From Neoscytalidium dimidiatum (Eukaryota; Ascomycota; Dothideomycetes; Botryosphaeriales; Botryosphaeriaceae), in the NCBI GenBank assembly GCA_037367355.1, contig CM074704.1:1736001-1800000 (forward strand): a stretch of DNA of 64,000 nucleotides. The letters are read 5' to 3'. Both the position numbers and the translations under genes were made by a program. The notes under the pieces were generated by a model. That model was not told the DNA's origin, ran no database searches, and saw nothing but the letters and a program-made list of their open reading frames with translations. Shown here piece by piece: positions 20,614 to 33,136 of this stretch (the stretch's first letter is position 1; every line of letters begins with the position of its first letter).

Positions 20614-21320
20614 GCTGTGTGCGTGGCAAGGGTTGTCGATTTTGGGGTGGTCTGGAAATGAGGTAGAAAGGCCGTAAGTACCTTGCAACGAGTGTGGTAG
20701 GGGGCGTTTGGCTTTAGCCTGACTAGATGCGTGAAGAAATCTAATAGGGTGGAGAAAGATTGAGGTCGATGGGGTGCCAAGGTGCACTCAAACAGGAAGT
20801 CTATGAAAGCGATTATGCTTTCCGCTTTGGGAGGACGCTCCTGGAACACCCTCCACTTCTACAACACACCCCTCTCTCAAAGCCATCAACACATGGTCAT
20901 TTAGTGCCAGGGTATCTTTAATGTGGTCAATGAACCTCGGAATGTTGGGCCTCTGATCGAGAAATACTATTCTCTACTATCAAACGTCGTTAAATCATCT
21001 CTACGGGCAAGCCATCAAGATCTCTCTACCTCTCCGCCCTAGAAATCAGGACTTTTAGCCTTCGATCACACCAGCCTCGGGACTCAACGCCCAGTAACTC
21101 CCGCTTACAGCCCCTCAAACAAAAAACAAAAGGAAATATGGCAAGAAGAAGAAAGCACAGTAGAGTTGTGCCCCGACAGCGACGCAAGAGAAGAGAAAGA
21201 GACCACCACCGCTACCCATCCCCCCTCCATGCCATCCACCAAAAAGAAAAACAAGAACAGCGCCCCCTCCGAATCAACCGCCCCCCCTCGAAAGAAAAAT
21301 AATAAAAGGAAATGAAACGA
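20614..21320. other. Intergenic, nothing clear
   Basis: Upstream region of the deuterolysin gene and 3' flank of the small Cys-rich gene; A-rich and C-rich tracts at about 21120..21310. No ORF with recognisable content. Confidence 0.5.
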
Positions 21321-21623
21321 TCAATACGCCCTCCTCTTCGCGGCACCACCCCCCTCGCTCCCGGACGAGCTCGACCCGCTCCCCGCCACCGTCCGCCCCA
21401 GCCTCACCCTCTCGGCGGCGCTCTGCTGCAGCCTGGCGGCCAGCCCGTCGACCTTGGTGCCGCGGCACTCCGGGCACGCGAAGGCCGTGTGGCGCTTCTC
21501 CTGCACGTGGATGCGCGCGCAGGCGTTGCGCGCGGCGCGGCTGCACGGCTCGATGCGCCGGCGGGCGGCGTCGCCGCCGCGCAGGTGGCCGCATTTGTAG
21601 AGGTGGAGGGTTTCGGTGCACAT
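21321..21623 (-). CDS. Small Cys/His-rich hypothetical protein
   Basis: A 100-residue frame with ATG at 21623, flanked by a clear upstream T run and CT microsatellite. It opens MCTETLHLYKCGH and continues with further cysteines (PCSRAARNACARIH, FACPECRG). The CxxC pair (FACPEC) and the early C...CxH pattern suggest a small zinc-binding fold. The C-terminus is a Ser/Gly-rich tail ending KRRAY. I recall similar short fungal proteins opening with a C...CGH motif, but no function is established. No intron is needed. The reverse strand has an overlapping frame that is Pro/Ala/Arg-biased, so I take this strand as coding. Confidence 0.55.
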   Translation of the reverse strand: MCTETLHLYKCGHLRGGDAARRRIEPCSRAARNACARIHVQEKRHTAFACPECRGTKVDGLAARLQQSAAERVRLGRTVAGSGSSSSGSEGGGAAKRRAY

Positions 21624-23378
21624 TTTTTTTTGTTGTGTTCTCTCTCTCTCTCTCTCTCTCTTTCCTTCTAAATTCTTGTTGGTGTAGGTAGTGTGGTTGG
21701 AGGATGATTACGTGTGGTTATGGAGAGATTTGTGGGTGGTGTTGGTGGTGGGGCTGTTTGTGGTATAGTAGGTAGATGGTTGCTTATGGACCCGGTAGGC
21801 GGCTGAGGTTCTGTGGTGTCGGTGTTGGTACTTGTGGTGGTGTGGAGCGGTGTATTGATATATCGGAGGCCGAAGCCGCTCGGCGCGACGCGTAGGCCGA
21901 GATGGAGAGTTAACGCGCACCGGAGGGAAAAAAGAAAAGGCTTGATGCAGAAAAGGTTACGGAAGACTCGGTCGGCGGGTTGGGGAAGAGTTTAATGTGT
22001 TGGGTCGAAGTGTGCGCGTGTGGATGGGCGAGTCCTGTTGCGGATGGCGTGGCTTGTGCGAGTATATGTGTGTGACACCAAGACAGCAGGGCCATGCACG
22101 CGCAAGCAAATCACCGTAGATCACATCCCCACGGATCAAGCACTCGCGTGCTTGGGGCTGGTGATATGGTGATACGAACGAAGAAGGACAATCAAACAAA
22201 TAGAATTTGAGAATTCGGGAGGGAGGGGCGGGTAAGGCAGCCTAACGTTCGTTTCCTCCGACTGGTTGGGAAGAGCAGCGTATCCCGGTATCTCCAGGCG
22301 TGAGGCTCTCCTCACTACCTGCCCACCCGAAGCCACAAGGATACCTACGTGTACATCCGCGAGCGAAACGTCATCCATGGCCGTCATTCGCATTATCCGA
22401 GAGCACCCGTGCGTGCTAGAGCGGACTTTAGATTGCGGGCACCCGCATTGGTGCCCGAAGTCGGTGAGATGCTATCTTAACACTTAGCGGCCTCTCCGAC
22501 CATGGCAATGACGAGCGAAGGAAGACAACACGAGGCGAGCCTGCTCGGCCCTTTCTCCCAGTCCTGCAAGGTAGCGACTAGCCGAATCGAAGTCCTTCGT
22601 GGGATCGGCCGTCACTCTGCATCATCGCCGAATGCAGTAATGCAGTGCCTGCGTCCGGAGATACAACCGTTGAAGGAATTTTCTGCGGGATTCCTGTGCG
22701 TATGCGCGCACATGCATGCATGCTAGCCGGAACTCTGCTGGGCTGCGCGGGAGCATCAGTGCGGGCGGGCATCATATTGCGTGACAGGGCTGTGTGTGGT
22801 TGGGGAGACGAAAAGAGAGGGCTGAGTCGTGAGTGGCCGTCTCCGCTTGCATCGTTTCCCCAAAGCGGATGGGGCCGGGACGCATCACGCGGGAGATGGC
22901 GGAGGCGGGGCGACCACAAGCAACGCAAGTTGCGGGTCAGTCCGCCTCGTGCAGCCACCGGCCCAAATGATACGTACCTGACCATGCCGCCGAATCATGC
23001 TGCCCGACTGGCTGCACTACACGTCGGGCCATGATTCTGCCGGCAACAGCTGCTGCTGCATCCTCCCACGCCGAGAAGCGGATAAGGCGAAGAATCAGAC
23101 ACGATTTACTTCGACGCATGGGATCTTTTTTTTTATTTTCTCCAATTCTGGCGCTATCTCGGTTTCGTTGATTCAATGCCACGAGTCCACCCAAGAATCC
23201 CGGCAGGAAAAGTATCCAATCAGTTGGGATTGATGCCGTCTTGGGCTGGGAACGAAAAGAAAGCCAAAACCACAACCATCCCTGCATTACTGCCCCACCA
23301 TATTCCTTATCCCCGGGTATCTCCTTCCAATGTCACTTCTTCTTTGTGCCAACAGTAACGAGCTGCTTCGTCGCCACA
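21624..23378. other. Intergenic, about 1.75 kb without a convincing gene
   Basis: Contains a TC microsatellite (21641..21662) and a 7+5-bp inverted repeat at 22993..23036. The ORFs are short and mutually overlapping, with no motifs. A GC-rich self-complementary stretch at about 22436..22460 (GCGGGCACCCGC / GGTGCCCG) can fold but matches no RNA family I know. Confidence 0.45.
21641..21662 (+). repeat. (TC)n dinucleotide tract
   Basis: About eleven consecutive TC units just upstream of the small Cys-rich gene, in its 5' flank. Confidence 0.9.
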
Positions 23379-26300
23379 TCAGACCACAGTGGGGAACAAG
23401 ACGTCGAACAGTGACCGCCGTCCATCCCACTTCTCCTTGTACCGGCCCAGTTCCCACGTGAGATCCGCATCGTCCCAAGAAGTGTTGCGGAACCAGAAAG
23501 CCGAGGGCATCGAAGAGAAAGCCGTCTGCCGGTCCCAGCGCTGGTACTCGACCTCGGATTCCGGATCATCCCAAGTCCACGCGCATCCGACATTCCAGCG
23601 AAAGGCTGGCGTGCCCTGCGGGTCCAGTTGATCGGGTAGAATATCCGTAGGGTATTCGCCATCGTCATCTAAGGAATGTTGATAGGGCGCAGCAGGCGGC
23701 GAGCCAATCCGCTGCTCCTCTCCGTCCGGCATTGCCTCATCACCACCGGTCTCTTGACTGGCTGTCTCCCCATCAGCGGGATGCTCGCCACCGGCGATCA
23801 ACGGCTGGTCTTTCCTCTCAATATCCCCACCGTTTCCAATATCCACTACGTCACTACGAAAGTCCTCCTCTCCGTGACCGTGTTCGTTTGAAGCTGCCGA
23901 GGAGGGTGTTCCCGCGTGCTGTTCGTGTGCCACCGTCGTTCCAGTACCGGCAGGGACATCAAGAGCGACTGTGCCAGGACCCTGCACCCACGCACCGACC
24001 TTACTCTCAAGAGCCGCTATGCTGTCCACAATCTGGGTCTGAACACGCTGGCTTGCCTCCGCACGCCTGAGCAACTCCGCCTGGGTCATCCTACTTGCCT
24101 CCATATTCCTGACGAGCTCAGCTTGGACCTCTTCGCCAGCCTCCAACCTCCTCAGCAACACCTGTTGACTGTCAATGCTTCTCGTCATCTGCCTCGCTTC
24201 CATGTTCTGACCATTCCGGATGGACCTCAAATTCCTGCCGATCCTGTCCTGAACCTCCTCGCTGGCCGTGACGCGGTCTAGCAGCTCTTTCTGCAAGCCC
24301 TCGCTGGTCGACATGCGGGAAATCAGGTCCTCCTGCGCGCGTCTCACCGGCTCGAGCTGCTTCGCCACTTCGTGCATGATCAGCAATTGAACGTACTCAA
24401 CTTCCTGCGGCTGCATGCTCTCACATGCGTTGACCAGTACGTCTTCAATACTGCCACCAAGTAACGGCAGCTGAGTCTTCGGCTTGCCGATCTGCTCCTC
24501 CTCGGGGACATCGAGCAATGGTCCTGCCTCCATCTGTTCAACAGGGTCCTCCTCAACAGTTGTGTACCGTGGCTGCTGTGACGCCATCTCCGGGATCTTG
24601 CCAGAAATAGCATGTGGTGGCTCGACATCTTGGTGCTCGAGCAGGCAGTGCTCTGGCTCCTGCTCTGCCATTTCTTCGTCTTTCTCCACCGACCAGGCAG
24701 CTTCGTGGGATGATGAGAACTCCAGCATAGCTCGACTATGCTTGAAATCCCGGTCCACAGATTGCCTTTCTAGAAGCATTGCAGCTTCGTGCAATAAGGA
24801 GAGTCCTTCCGACTCACCTGGGCTCTGATCAGGCTCGGATATCGGCATCTCTTCTTGGACCGGCGTTACAACTCCTTGTGATGATGGAGTGTCCTGCTTG
24901 AGCTGAGTGTCTTCTGATTTTTGCTTCATGATCCCCTCTTCGATCGGGCGAACAATCTCGCGTGGCGAAGAGGCCTCTTGTTTCTCGACAGTGTTCCGTT
25001 CCAATCCATACGACGGCACCACTTCCTCCACAAGCTTAGTGCCAGCCTCATCATGAACCGGGTCAGCTGTTTCAAAAGCCTCCATATCATAAGTGCCCGC
25101 CCTGATACTCCGCTCGACCTCAGGATCCGCAAGAGCGTCAGCCAGGGCCGGAAACCAGTTCCTGAAGTCATTGGTAATGTAAGGCCAACGCAGGCGTTCC
25201 GGCTTGTCAATCTGCACGACCGTCTCCCTAGCCTCGTCTCCAATCCTCTCTGCCAATTCGGAAGGTACTGGAGTCCCAGCTGCCGCAGACCGTGGTAACG
25301 CAATCATAGGGTCCGCGACCAGAGCCGCGGGCGACACACCACAGCTCTCCTTGCGCGCATCCAGGCCCGCGCGCTCCCACTCCACAGCATCGTACTCCTG
25401 CCACACTTCTTCGTCCTCTGGCTCAAGCGGCTGCTGCTCCCACTTCTCCGGATCATACTCCTCCCACACCCATTCTCTCTCTCCCTGTTCACTCCCGTTC
25501 TCTTCGTCCTGCGCTCGAACAGCGCCCGGCTGCGGTCCATCGGCGTTCTTCCACGCCTCGATCTCGTCCCTAAGCGCGTCCAAGGACTTCTCCGTTTCGA
25601 GACTCAGCGCGCTCCACGTGGGGCTGGCTTGCGCAATGGCGCCGTCACCGACGGTGAGACCCGCACTGTCGGCGCGATCCGCGTTGCCGGACAGCTTCCT
25701 GCGGACGAAGGTCTCGATGTCGATTTTTTGGTCGGGTTGGGGGTTCTCAGGGAGAGTGGGCGGTTTCTGCGGTTCGGCGGGATCGGGTTGCTTGCCGGTG
25801 TTCTTCGTCTGGGCAACGGTGTTCTGCTCCTTCTGCAGCGATGGCTCAGAGGGGAGGGCCTTGGCTGATTGTTTCTTCTTCTGCTTCTTCTTTTTCTTCT
25901 TGGAGTTTGCAGTACGAATTGGTGCGGAAGAAGCGTTCTCTACGTCATTCTCTGATACCTGAGGCTTGGCTGGAAGCGTCAAGTCAATGTCTTGTTTCGG
26001 TTCCACCTTCTTCGGTGCGGTATAAGGGTTAATATCCTGGCGCTGCGCTTTCTTTGCTGTTTGAATATCCAAAGAAGCCGAGGTTGAGGCTTGAGAAAGT
26101 ATACCGGCGCTCTTCACTTCCAACTTCGGCACATTTGGCCGCTCAGCGCTCTGCTTCACCTCTTTCTTTACCTGTAGCTCTTGAACTGCCAGTACCTGAG
26201 CACATTGGTCTTCGCCCACTCGAACCGGTCCAATCGCTGAAACAGCATCACCGCTCTTCCCCTCTTCTGAGTGCGAGATGCCCTGAGGCACGATGTCCTT

Positions 26301-29151
26301 AGTCCGCTTCTTCCGGGTGTTCTTCTTCTTATTTTTCTTCTTCTTGTTGTTCTTGTCCTCCAGCTCGACCGGAGGTGATACACTCGACCGTAGTTGTGGC
26401 TGCTGCTGCACACCCGCACCAACCTCATCAGTAATAACGACCTCACCATCGAGCGAAGCAGTACTTGCCGGCGTAGGCACCCTCGCAAACTCATCGTCCT
26501 CGTCCTCGTCCTCATCCTCCTCATCATCCTTATCAAATCCACCCCGCCGCTCCACACCTCCCCAATCCAGCACCTCGAACGGCTGCTCCTCCGGCCGCGT
26601 GTACGCGTTCACCCATGCTGTCCAGTGCACGTCATTACCCTCCCTCTTCGCCTCCTCCAGCGCTTGCCAAGCAGGTTCCGCCGGGCGCGACCGTGGAGCA
26701 CTGGGCGGCGACGAGTGCGGAGGGCCCAGAGGCGGCAAGCACTGCCCGGGTTCGTGGCCGTAGCCGGGGGAATTGGGGCAGCATGTGCAGAACACGAGTT
26801 TGTTGTCGTTCTCACCGCTGTCGGCCTCTTTCCTGTCCGTGTCGCGCTTACTGTTAGGGGGATCTTTGCCTTCGTGCGAGGAGGAGGTGGCTGGGTCTGA
26901 GGTCTTGTGCTCCTCGATGGGAAGTGAAGAGTAAGCGGGAGGAAGGTCGAGGTCTGGGACGTAGTCATTGTCAGTTCTACGTCGCTTTCCTGGGAATAAA
27001 CTGACGGGGGCTGAGAATGGGGCGTGGTGGCGGCAACGGGTCTCACGCTGCGTTGTGTTGTTGGAGTTGGCGGCGGGGTTCTTCTTGGACTCGCCAGGTT
27101 TGGTAGCGAGTTCGCCAGATATATCGGTGTGGACGTCTTTCAGAGAAAGGGGAATGGGTGGCGAAAGGTCCTCAGCCGTGATGCCTAGACCAAGTGGTGG
27201 TGAGCATTCACCACTCTGGCTGTTGGTGCTGCTGTTTGCATCACCGTCGGGTTTCTTCAAACCCTGTTCTTTGTAGTATTTGTCTTTGGCTTCCCTTAAT
27301 TCGCCGATGGTTCGAATGTAATCAAGAGCGTAAGCTGACAGGTTAGCAGGACTGTCAAGAAGTAAAATAGGAGAGTTGGTTCTTGTACCGGTCTCTTCTG
27401 TAATCGGCACTGTCTTCCGCTCGTCTGAATTCAAAACCTTGGCACTGTTTTGATCCTTAAGCAATTCGGCAAGGACGGCAGTGAGAGTCGTAGCTGAAGA
27501 GCCAGCGGAGGGGCCATGAGTAGAAGAGGGAACTCCTTCTTCGTTTGTGATACCGAGGCCATGCCTTGCTTTTCCGTCCTCCTGTTTCTTTTCACCAGCG
27601 GCTTTCTTGGCTTTGGCTGTAGCAATTTTGGTCTTCTTTGCGGTGTTGCAATCGCCAATTATCGAATCACGGGCGTAAACGCTAGCTCCGACCGCCTCCG
27701 GAATATTTCCAGAGACCGCAGCCGAGGCGAATTCAGTAGCTGAGGGGTCAGCGGATATATCAGGAAAAGGGTAGGATAAGCCAGGTGTTGTACCGAACAG
27801 AGCCCTAATCATCTTCCCATCGTCTATGGCTGGTTTAGACTGCTCGCTAGCACTGTTCATGGCGGAGGACGCGGCGGCGTGAGCGTCGTTGTCAAAGACA
27901 AGGTTCGCTGGTCTTCCGTCAACAGTGGACTTAGAGTCTTTATGAGTTGACTTAGCAATAGTACCGAGTTTGGCAACAAAGCTTTCGACTTTATTACGGT
28001 CTGCACCCTCCGCCAACGCAGCCTTTACCGTTTTTCCGTGCGGTGGTAGCCAGTTGCCCATCATCTCCAAGATTCTGACCGCGTTCTTCTGCGGCTCACC
28101 GTCTTTGATGAGTACGTCCCCAGGAAGGCTGATCAGACACTCCTTTCCGCTCGAAATTCCTTTGAAATTGTTTTCCTTGGCCTGTTTAGACATCTCACCA
28201 CAATCGAGAGCTTCGCTGACAATGCCGCTCAACACGTCGATCTGGCGATTCCAAGACTCGGCCTTATCCTCATCACGCGGAGGAGGCGCGGCTGACGTAC
28301 CAGCGGCGGCGACGGCGGGACCAAATCGAGTGGAAGAACCATCGCGATCTGCAGCAACAAATTCAGCTCTCGTATCAAGATATTCGTCGAAAATGTGGGT
28401 GCTGGCGTTGCTGTTCGCGCTCTCGCTGGCTATCCTCGCGTGTCCGTGTTCCGCCTTACCTGCACTCTCATCATCGTCTCCGTTCACAATATACTCGCCT
28501 GATCGTGCTGGTCGCACTTTCGGGGTCTTATCGTTCGGGTCCTTACTCTTCTCCACAATTAGCAGGCCACGATCTGGTGTAACATAACCAACTACCTCGT
28601 CATTCGAGTCAGTGATGGTCTGAATTACATGGATCTTTGGATCGCTCCGGCCTTGGTTCTGTGCGGCTGAGGAATCGAATGGGAAATTCTCTGAGCGTGG
28701 CGGGCCGGCGGTCACGGTGCGACTGTTTCCGATGTTGCTGAGGTCGACGATGTTCGGTTGCTGCCGTTGCTGCTCAACTTTGTTATTTTGTTGCCATTCC
28801 TTCAGTTCGGCGAGGTTCTTGAAGCGCGACTTCCTAGGGACGGGAGGAGGAAAGGGTTGACTGTGATCCTCATCAGCTAGCCTAATTATTGTCAGACGTT
28901 TCTGCACATGTGCCGCGAGGTAGCGACTGCGGCGAGAACACATACGGCAGCTCCGGGTCACGAGTTTGATTCTGAGATGTCTCGGATTGCTTTCCAACCT
29001 TCTGATTGGAAGGCGCCGGCTGGGATGTCATATTGACTGCTTGGTCTACCAGGCGTTCGAAGTCCTCGAAGGAGCAGTCGGCGTCCTTGTGCTGCTCGTC
29101 CTGGGCCTTTTTCGAAGTAGTAGGCTTCTTCTTCGACTTTCTTGACGGCAT
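23379..29151 (-). CDS. Very large, mostly disordered hypothetical protein (1,902 residues)
   Basis: Two exons: 29151..28946 and 28881..23379. The 64-bp intron (GTATGT donor, CTGACAAT branch, TTAG acceptor) is supported by frame continuity into PLADEDHSQPFPPP. The N-terminus is basic (SRKSKKKPTTSKK), and several Lys-rich runs (KKKKKKQKKK, KKNTRKKRTK) may be nuclear or nucleolar signals. Most of the chain is polar and low-complexity, with two WEEYDPEKWEQQ-like acidic Trp/Tyr repeats near residues 1270-1310. A segment near residues 1595-1720 has regular repeats (RxxEASQxVQ, RNMEASRMTQAELL) and should form a coiled coil. The C-terminal 50 residues (YQRWDRQTAFSSMPSAFWFRNTSWDDADLTWELG) look folded and aromatic-rich. 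I do not recognise a family; it is probably lineage-specific. Confidence 0.75.
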
Positions 29152-29715
29152 GGTTGCGGGTGGAGTGGCGCGTGTCGTTCTCTACTAGAAGAGAGAATAA
29201 AAACGAAGGGTTTAAGAATTGCCAAAGTGTGGTTGCTGCGCGTCTGGACTTTGGGTCGGTGATGTACACAAACCAAGAGTCGCGCGACAGTCAGAAATGA
29301 GAGCCTGCGTTCTGTTGTTGTGAAACAATTTGCGAATTGCGGGTTGGCTAAGGATAGCTGCGAAGCGGGAGTGTCTCGCGGATAGATTTAGTAAGGCTGA
29401 TAGATTACTGACCGGCGTGACTGATGTTGACGGAGCGGCGGCGTTGATCAGAGCAACGTGACTGACAGGGCTATCATTTAGGGAAACAGCAAACCGGTGC
29501 CAGAGGTAATGGTCAGGGTCCAATTCGGCAATCCGCAAGTGTTAACACGCTCTTACAGAAACTACCTCTGTAACTCCGCAGCGACACACGAGACAAGGAG
29601 CGGTCGTAACAAGATACTTGCAGCTCTGGACACCTTCTCTTATAGTTCCATAGCACAATCCAATTTTACGAAGCCGTCCCACTCCAATCAAGCATACCGC
29701 CACTCTTCTGTTGAA
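29152..29715. other. Intergenic, upstream of the very large gene
   Basis: No ORF with recognisable content; probable promoter of the minus-strand gene starting at 29151. Confidence 0.45.
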
Positions 29716-30213
29716 TCAATCCAGCCCACGTCTCTCCTCCAAGCAGTTATTCATCGATATCCAAGTCCCATAGAGAATCAGAAAGGCCAGGTAGAGCATC
29801 ACTGTCCCAGAACCTGCCTCGTCGGCTTCGCCGCGTTTTCTGTGCCATGCAGAAGAAGTATTTCCAGCCAGGAATCCGGAGCAAGAGCTGACAGCTTCCA
29901 CAATGTGAATCCCCAAAGACCGGTCCCACATGCTCGAAGTCTCCGACGAGCTTCCATCATCCTCGTCCAATGAGTTACCCCTGTCCTCCCACGGGCTCTT
30001 CTCCAGCAACTCTTCGAAATCGACAGATCCATCCACCAACCTCTCCGCTCTTCCGCAGTCGTACACAAGAAACGGTGCTTCCCACGCGGCTGAAAACGCC
30101 ACCACCCACTCGCGCCATTTAACGTGACAACCCAGCGAGGCTTCGTGTTGGAGAGTTCCCCAGTCAGTCCATTCACTGCGAGGGAAGAGGAGGATATCCA
30201 GATATGCGGACAT
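29716..30213 (-). CDS. Hypothetical protein, possible C-terminal membrane anchor
   Basis: A 165-residue frame from the ATG at 30213; the frame is open further upstream to 30312 without another ATG, so a 5' exon may be missing. Composition is protein-like: WTDWGTLQHEASLG, WREWVVAFSAAWEAPFLVYDCG, an acidic Ser-rich middle, and a hydrophobic stretch near the end (TVMLYLAFLILYGTW) that could be a tail anchor. I do not recognise a family. It may be a real small gene or a remnant. Confidence 0.35.
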   Translation of the reverse strand: MSAYLDILLFPRSEWTDWGTLQHEASLGCHVKWREWVVAFSAAWEAPFLVYDCGRAERLVDGSVDFEELLEKSPWEDRGNSLDEDDGSSSETSSMWDRSLGIHIVEAVSSCSGFLAGNTSSAWHRKRGEADEAGSGTVMLYLAFLILYGTWISMNNCLEERRGLD

Positions 30214-30970
30214 GAGAGTCTGGCCAGCTCGAGGGCAATGGTGGAAACAATGAATGTTCAATACTGATATGTCCTGTGAAAGTGCTGGGCAATCCGCCGT
30301 CTGAAAGGCCACGGTAGAGGCTGGCGACCAAAGAAGATGGTATGGACAAACGGATTGAAGGAAAGAAGATCAAAGACAGGACTGTAGTCTCATAAGACCC
30401 CTCTCGACTTTTCTACCTGGGTCATGAGAGGAGGTTGGGCGGCGACACGAAAGATGGAATGCGCCCCGTCCCTTAAGCACAAAGTGTGTGGTTAGCGTAC
30501 ATTTTTACGACCAAGACAACGCGAACGGAACGGAGCTTACCGTTTCTATAAGCCCTGCAGATGGCCATAAAGCAATACCATAGCTCTTGGAGAGAAATTA
30601 TGGGCAAACCTGGGGCAAAATTCCAGCGTGCTTATATATCGAGTCCCAGAATCCTTCGACGGGGCGACGGGGCGACATGCCAATCCACAGAGCTCGTGCC
30701 ACCGACAAATGAACGTGAACGGTAAAATAAAAGACAAGACATTCCACGGAAAAATAAGTAGGCTAGTTTGACCATGAACGACATAAAATTGAAGTCTAGC
30801 AGTGAATCATACTCTATGCAAGCGAATAGCTACGCCTTTCCAATAAGTTTAGTGGGAACCTATCCAGCAATACTCGCCCTTGAACTCCAATTATCCCATG
30901 AGATTTTGTCAACTGAACTCTATCAAGGAACGGAAGAGATTCCGGTATCATATGTCGTGGCTCAAACGCT
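30214..30970. other. Intergenic, nothing clear
   Basis: 3' flank of CYS3 and upstream sequence of the small hypothetical ORF. Short ORFs only. Confidence 0.45.
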
Positions 30971-32338
30971 TCAAGCACCATTGGCGACGCCGTTGCCATT
31001 GTTGATCTTGCCACCAACAACGGCTTTCTCCAACGCTTGCAGAACATCCCGCTTGAGGTCCTCGCCATCCTCAATACCACAGCTTACTCTCACAAGGTCA
31101 TCGAAGACGCCGGCGGCCTCCCTCTGTTCCCTGGGAATACCGGCGTGTGTCATGCTGCCAGGAACCTCCACTAGGGACTCGACACCGCCTAGAGACTCGG
31201 CTAGTGTGAAGATCTTGGTGGCCTGGCAGAAGCGCTCAGCGGCATCCTTTCCGCCGTGGATGCGGAAAGAGAGCATACCGCCGCCCATACCGTTGCGGTG
31301 CTGCTTGGCAGTGATGTGGTGCTGGGGATGCGAGGGGAGACCAGGGTAGTTGACAGCGATGACATGCGGAGAAGCCAAGAGAGCGTTGGCAATTAGGGTA
31401 GCGTTGGTTGTGGCCTCCCTCGCGCGCAAATGAAGAGTCTTGAGACCGCGGTGAGCGAGCCAGCAGTCGAAAGCGCTGGGAACAGCGCCAATGGCGTTCT
31501 GCAGGAAGGCCAAGCGCTCGTACAGAGTGTCTGAGTTGAATGCGCAAGCACCCATTAGGACGTCCGAGTGGCCGTTGATGTACTTGGTCACGCTGTGCAC
31601 GACAATGTCGGCGCCGTGGTCCAGCGGGTTCTGGACGTAGGGAGAGAGGAAGGTGTTGTCCACGACAACCATGATACCATGCCTGTGGGCGACAGTGGCA
31701 ACAGCCCGGATATCCACCAGGCTCAGCGTCGGGTTGCTGGGCGATTCTATCCAGATAAGCTTGGTCTCGTTAGGACGGATCAGGTCCTCAATATCCAACT
31801 CGATCGAGGGCGAGAATGTAACGTGCACGCCATGGGCGGCGGCGACCTTGGTAAAGTAGCGGTGTGTACCACCATAGACATCGGATACCGAGACGACGTG
31901 CGAGCCGGCAGCGAGGGACTGGAGAATGATTGCGGTGGTGGTGGAGCCGGAAGCGAAGGCGAGAGCGTAGCGGGCATGCTCGAGAGCGGCGATAGCTTTC
32001 TCGAAGTTGTCTCTGCAGCGAACGACATTAGGCTAGGCCAGACGAGAGGGACGAGCGGGGGAAAATCCTACCTGTTCGGGTTTGAGCTCCTGGTGTACTC
32101 ATATTCACCAATGGGCTTGCCGACGGCCGACTGGGCAAAGGTGGTGGACAGAGAAATCTGGAGTAGGGTAAGCGGGGCAAAGGAAGACGAGGTGGGGTTC
32201 CGCGCTACGTACAGGAGCAATGACGGCACCGGTGACGGGATCGTGAGGAGAGCCAGCGTGGACAGCCAGAGTGCCGAATTGGTGGACTGGCGAGGGCGCG
32301 CGGGGCGGCGTGTCGATAGGATGTTCGGTATGCGTCAT
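30971..32338 (-). CDS. CYS3: Cystathionine gamma-lyase
   Basis: Three exons on the minus strand, 32338..32213, 32157..32072 and 32012..30971, give 417 residues, normal for the family. Introns are 55 bp (GTACGT...CCAG) and 59 bp (GTAGGA...GCAG). The protein runs from HQFGTLAVHAGSPHDPVTGAV through ISLSTTFAQS and EYTRSSNPNR to ALAFASGSTTTAIILQSL, the phosphate-binding turn. HSVTKYINGHSD holds the lysine that binds pyridoxal phosphate. The ending GVFDDLVRVSCGIED is closely like yeast Cys3. The enzyme cleaves cystathionine to cysteine, alpha-ketobutyrate and ammonia in the transsulfuration pathway in the cytosol. The ATG at 32338 gives an N-terminus of normal length; an upstream in-frame extension lacks ATG. 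Confidence 0.95.
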
Positions 32339-33136
32339 GGCGGCGATTTTGGGTCGAGAGTTTCGGGGCCGAAGGGATGCGACGCACAACGGTATTGGGA
32401 GCTCTCAACGAGGAGGTGAAGGGCGACGAGTCCACGATACGAGAGAAAGGAGGGCGACAGCGCGGGCTTAAGAATCGCAGGCGCTCGAGCGGTTTGGTTA
32501 TGTCAGAGTCAGACAATGGAATGGACACGGAGGGCGCACGGCTGCGACGGTGGAGATGGCGCAATCGCCCTAAAAGTAGCAGCTTGACAGCGGCTCAAAG
32601 TGGCCTGCCTCTTTTTTGAGTTTACACCCGAGGTCCTCGAGGCATGTTATTAATTGCCGGGAAGCGCATCGAAGAAGGCGGGCGTTATCTGTCAGCAGCG
32701 CGCCGTCACAGTCACAATTGCAGCAGCTCGGAGGACGCGCCGCGCTTCCCCGGATTGCTGGACTTACGCGACCGCCGCTGCACATCGCCGCATTGCATCA
32801 TCGCCCAGGCGCGCGTTCCTGCGCAAGCACACCTTCATCCCTAAAACGCATCTCCTGAGCCTCTCTCAGCCGTCACTAAGCGTCCAGGACAGACACGTTA
32901 CAATCCAGCCCTCACCGAATTTCTCAGCGGCCCCGCCTCTCGTGAGACGCCAACAAAAAATTGTCGCCGATGATGCCGCAGAAAATTCTCTCTAATTAGG
33001 TAACCGCTTGCCCTTCACGTGCCAACTGACTCTACACTGCTTGCTGCACTCCGCACGATACGCGCACACCTTCCTATTGCCGACAAAAACTGCTGCACTC
33101 TCACCGCCGACCGCATGTACATACAGGGCGCCTACC
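32339..33136. promoter_or_regulatory. Upstream region of CYS3
   Basis: About 800 bp between the CYS3 start and the 3' end of the next minus-strand gene. Plus-strand ORFs here (for example 32654..32995) are Arg/Ala/Ser-biased with no motif. I could not assign a sulfur-control (CYS3/MetR-type) binding site with confidence. Confidence 0.4.

Noticed and set aside
22436..22465. GC-rich stem resembling a tRNA or small RNA fragment
   Set aside because: Cannot be extended to a cloverleaf or any RNA family I know; a chance palindrome is likely.
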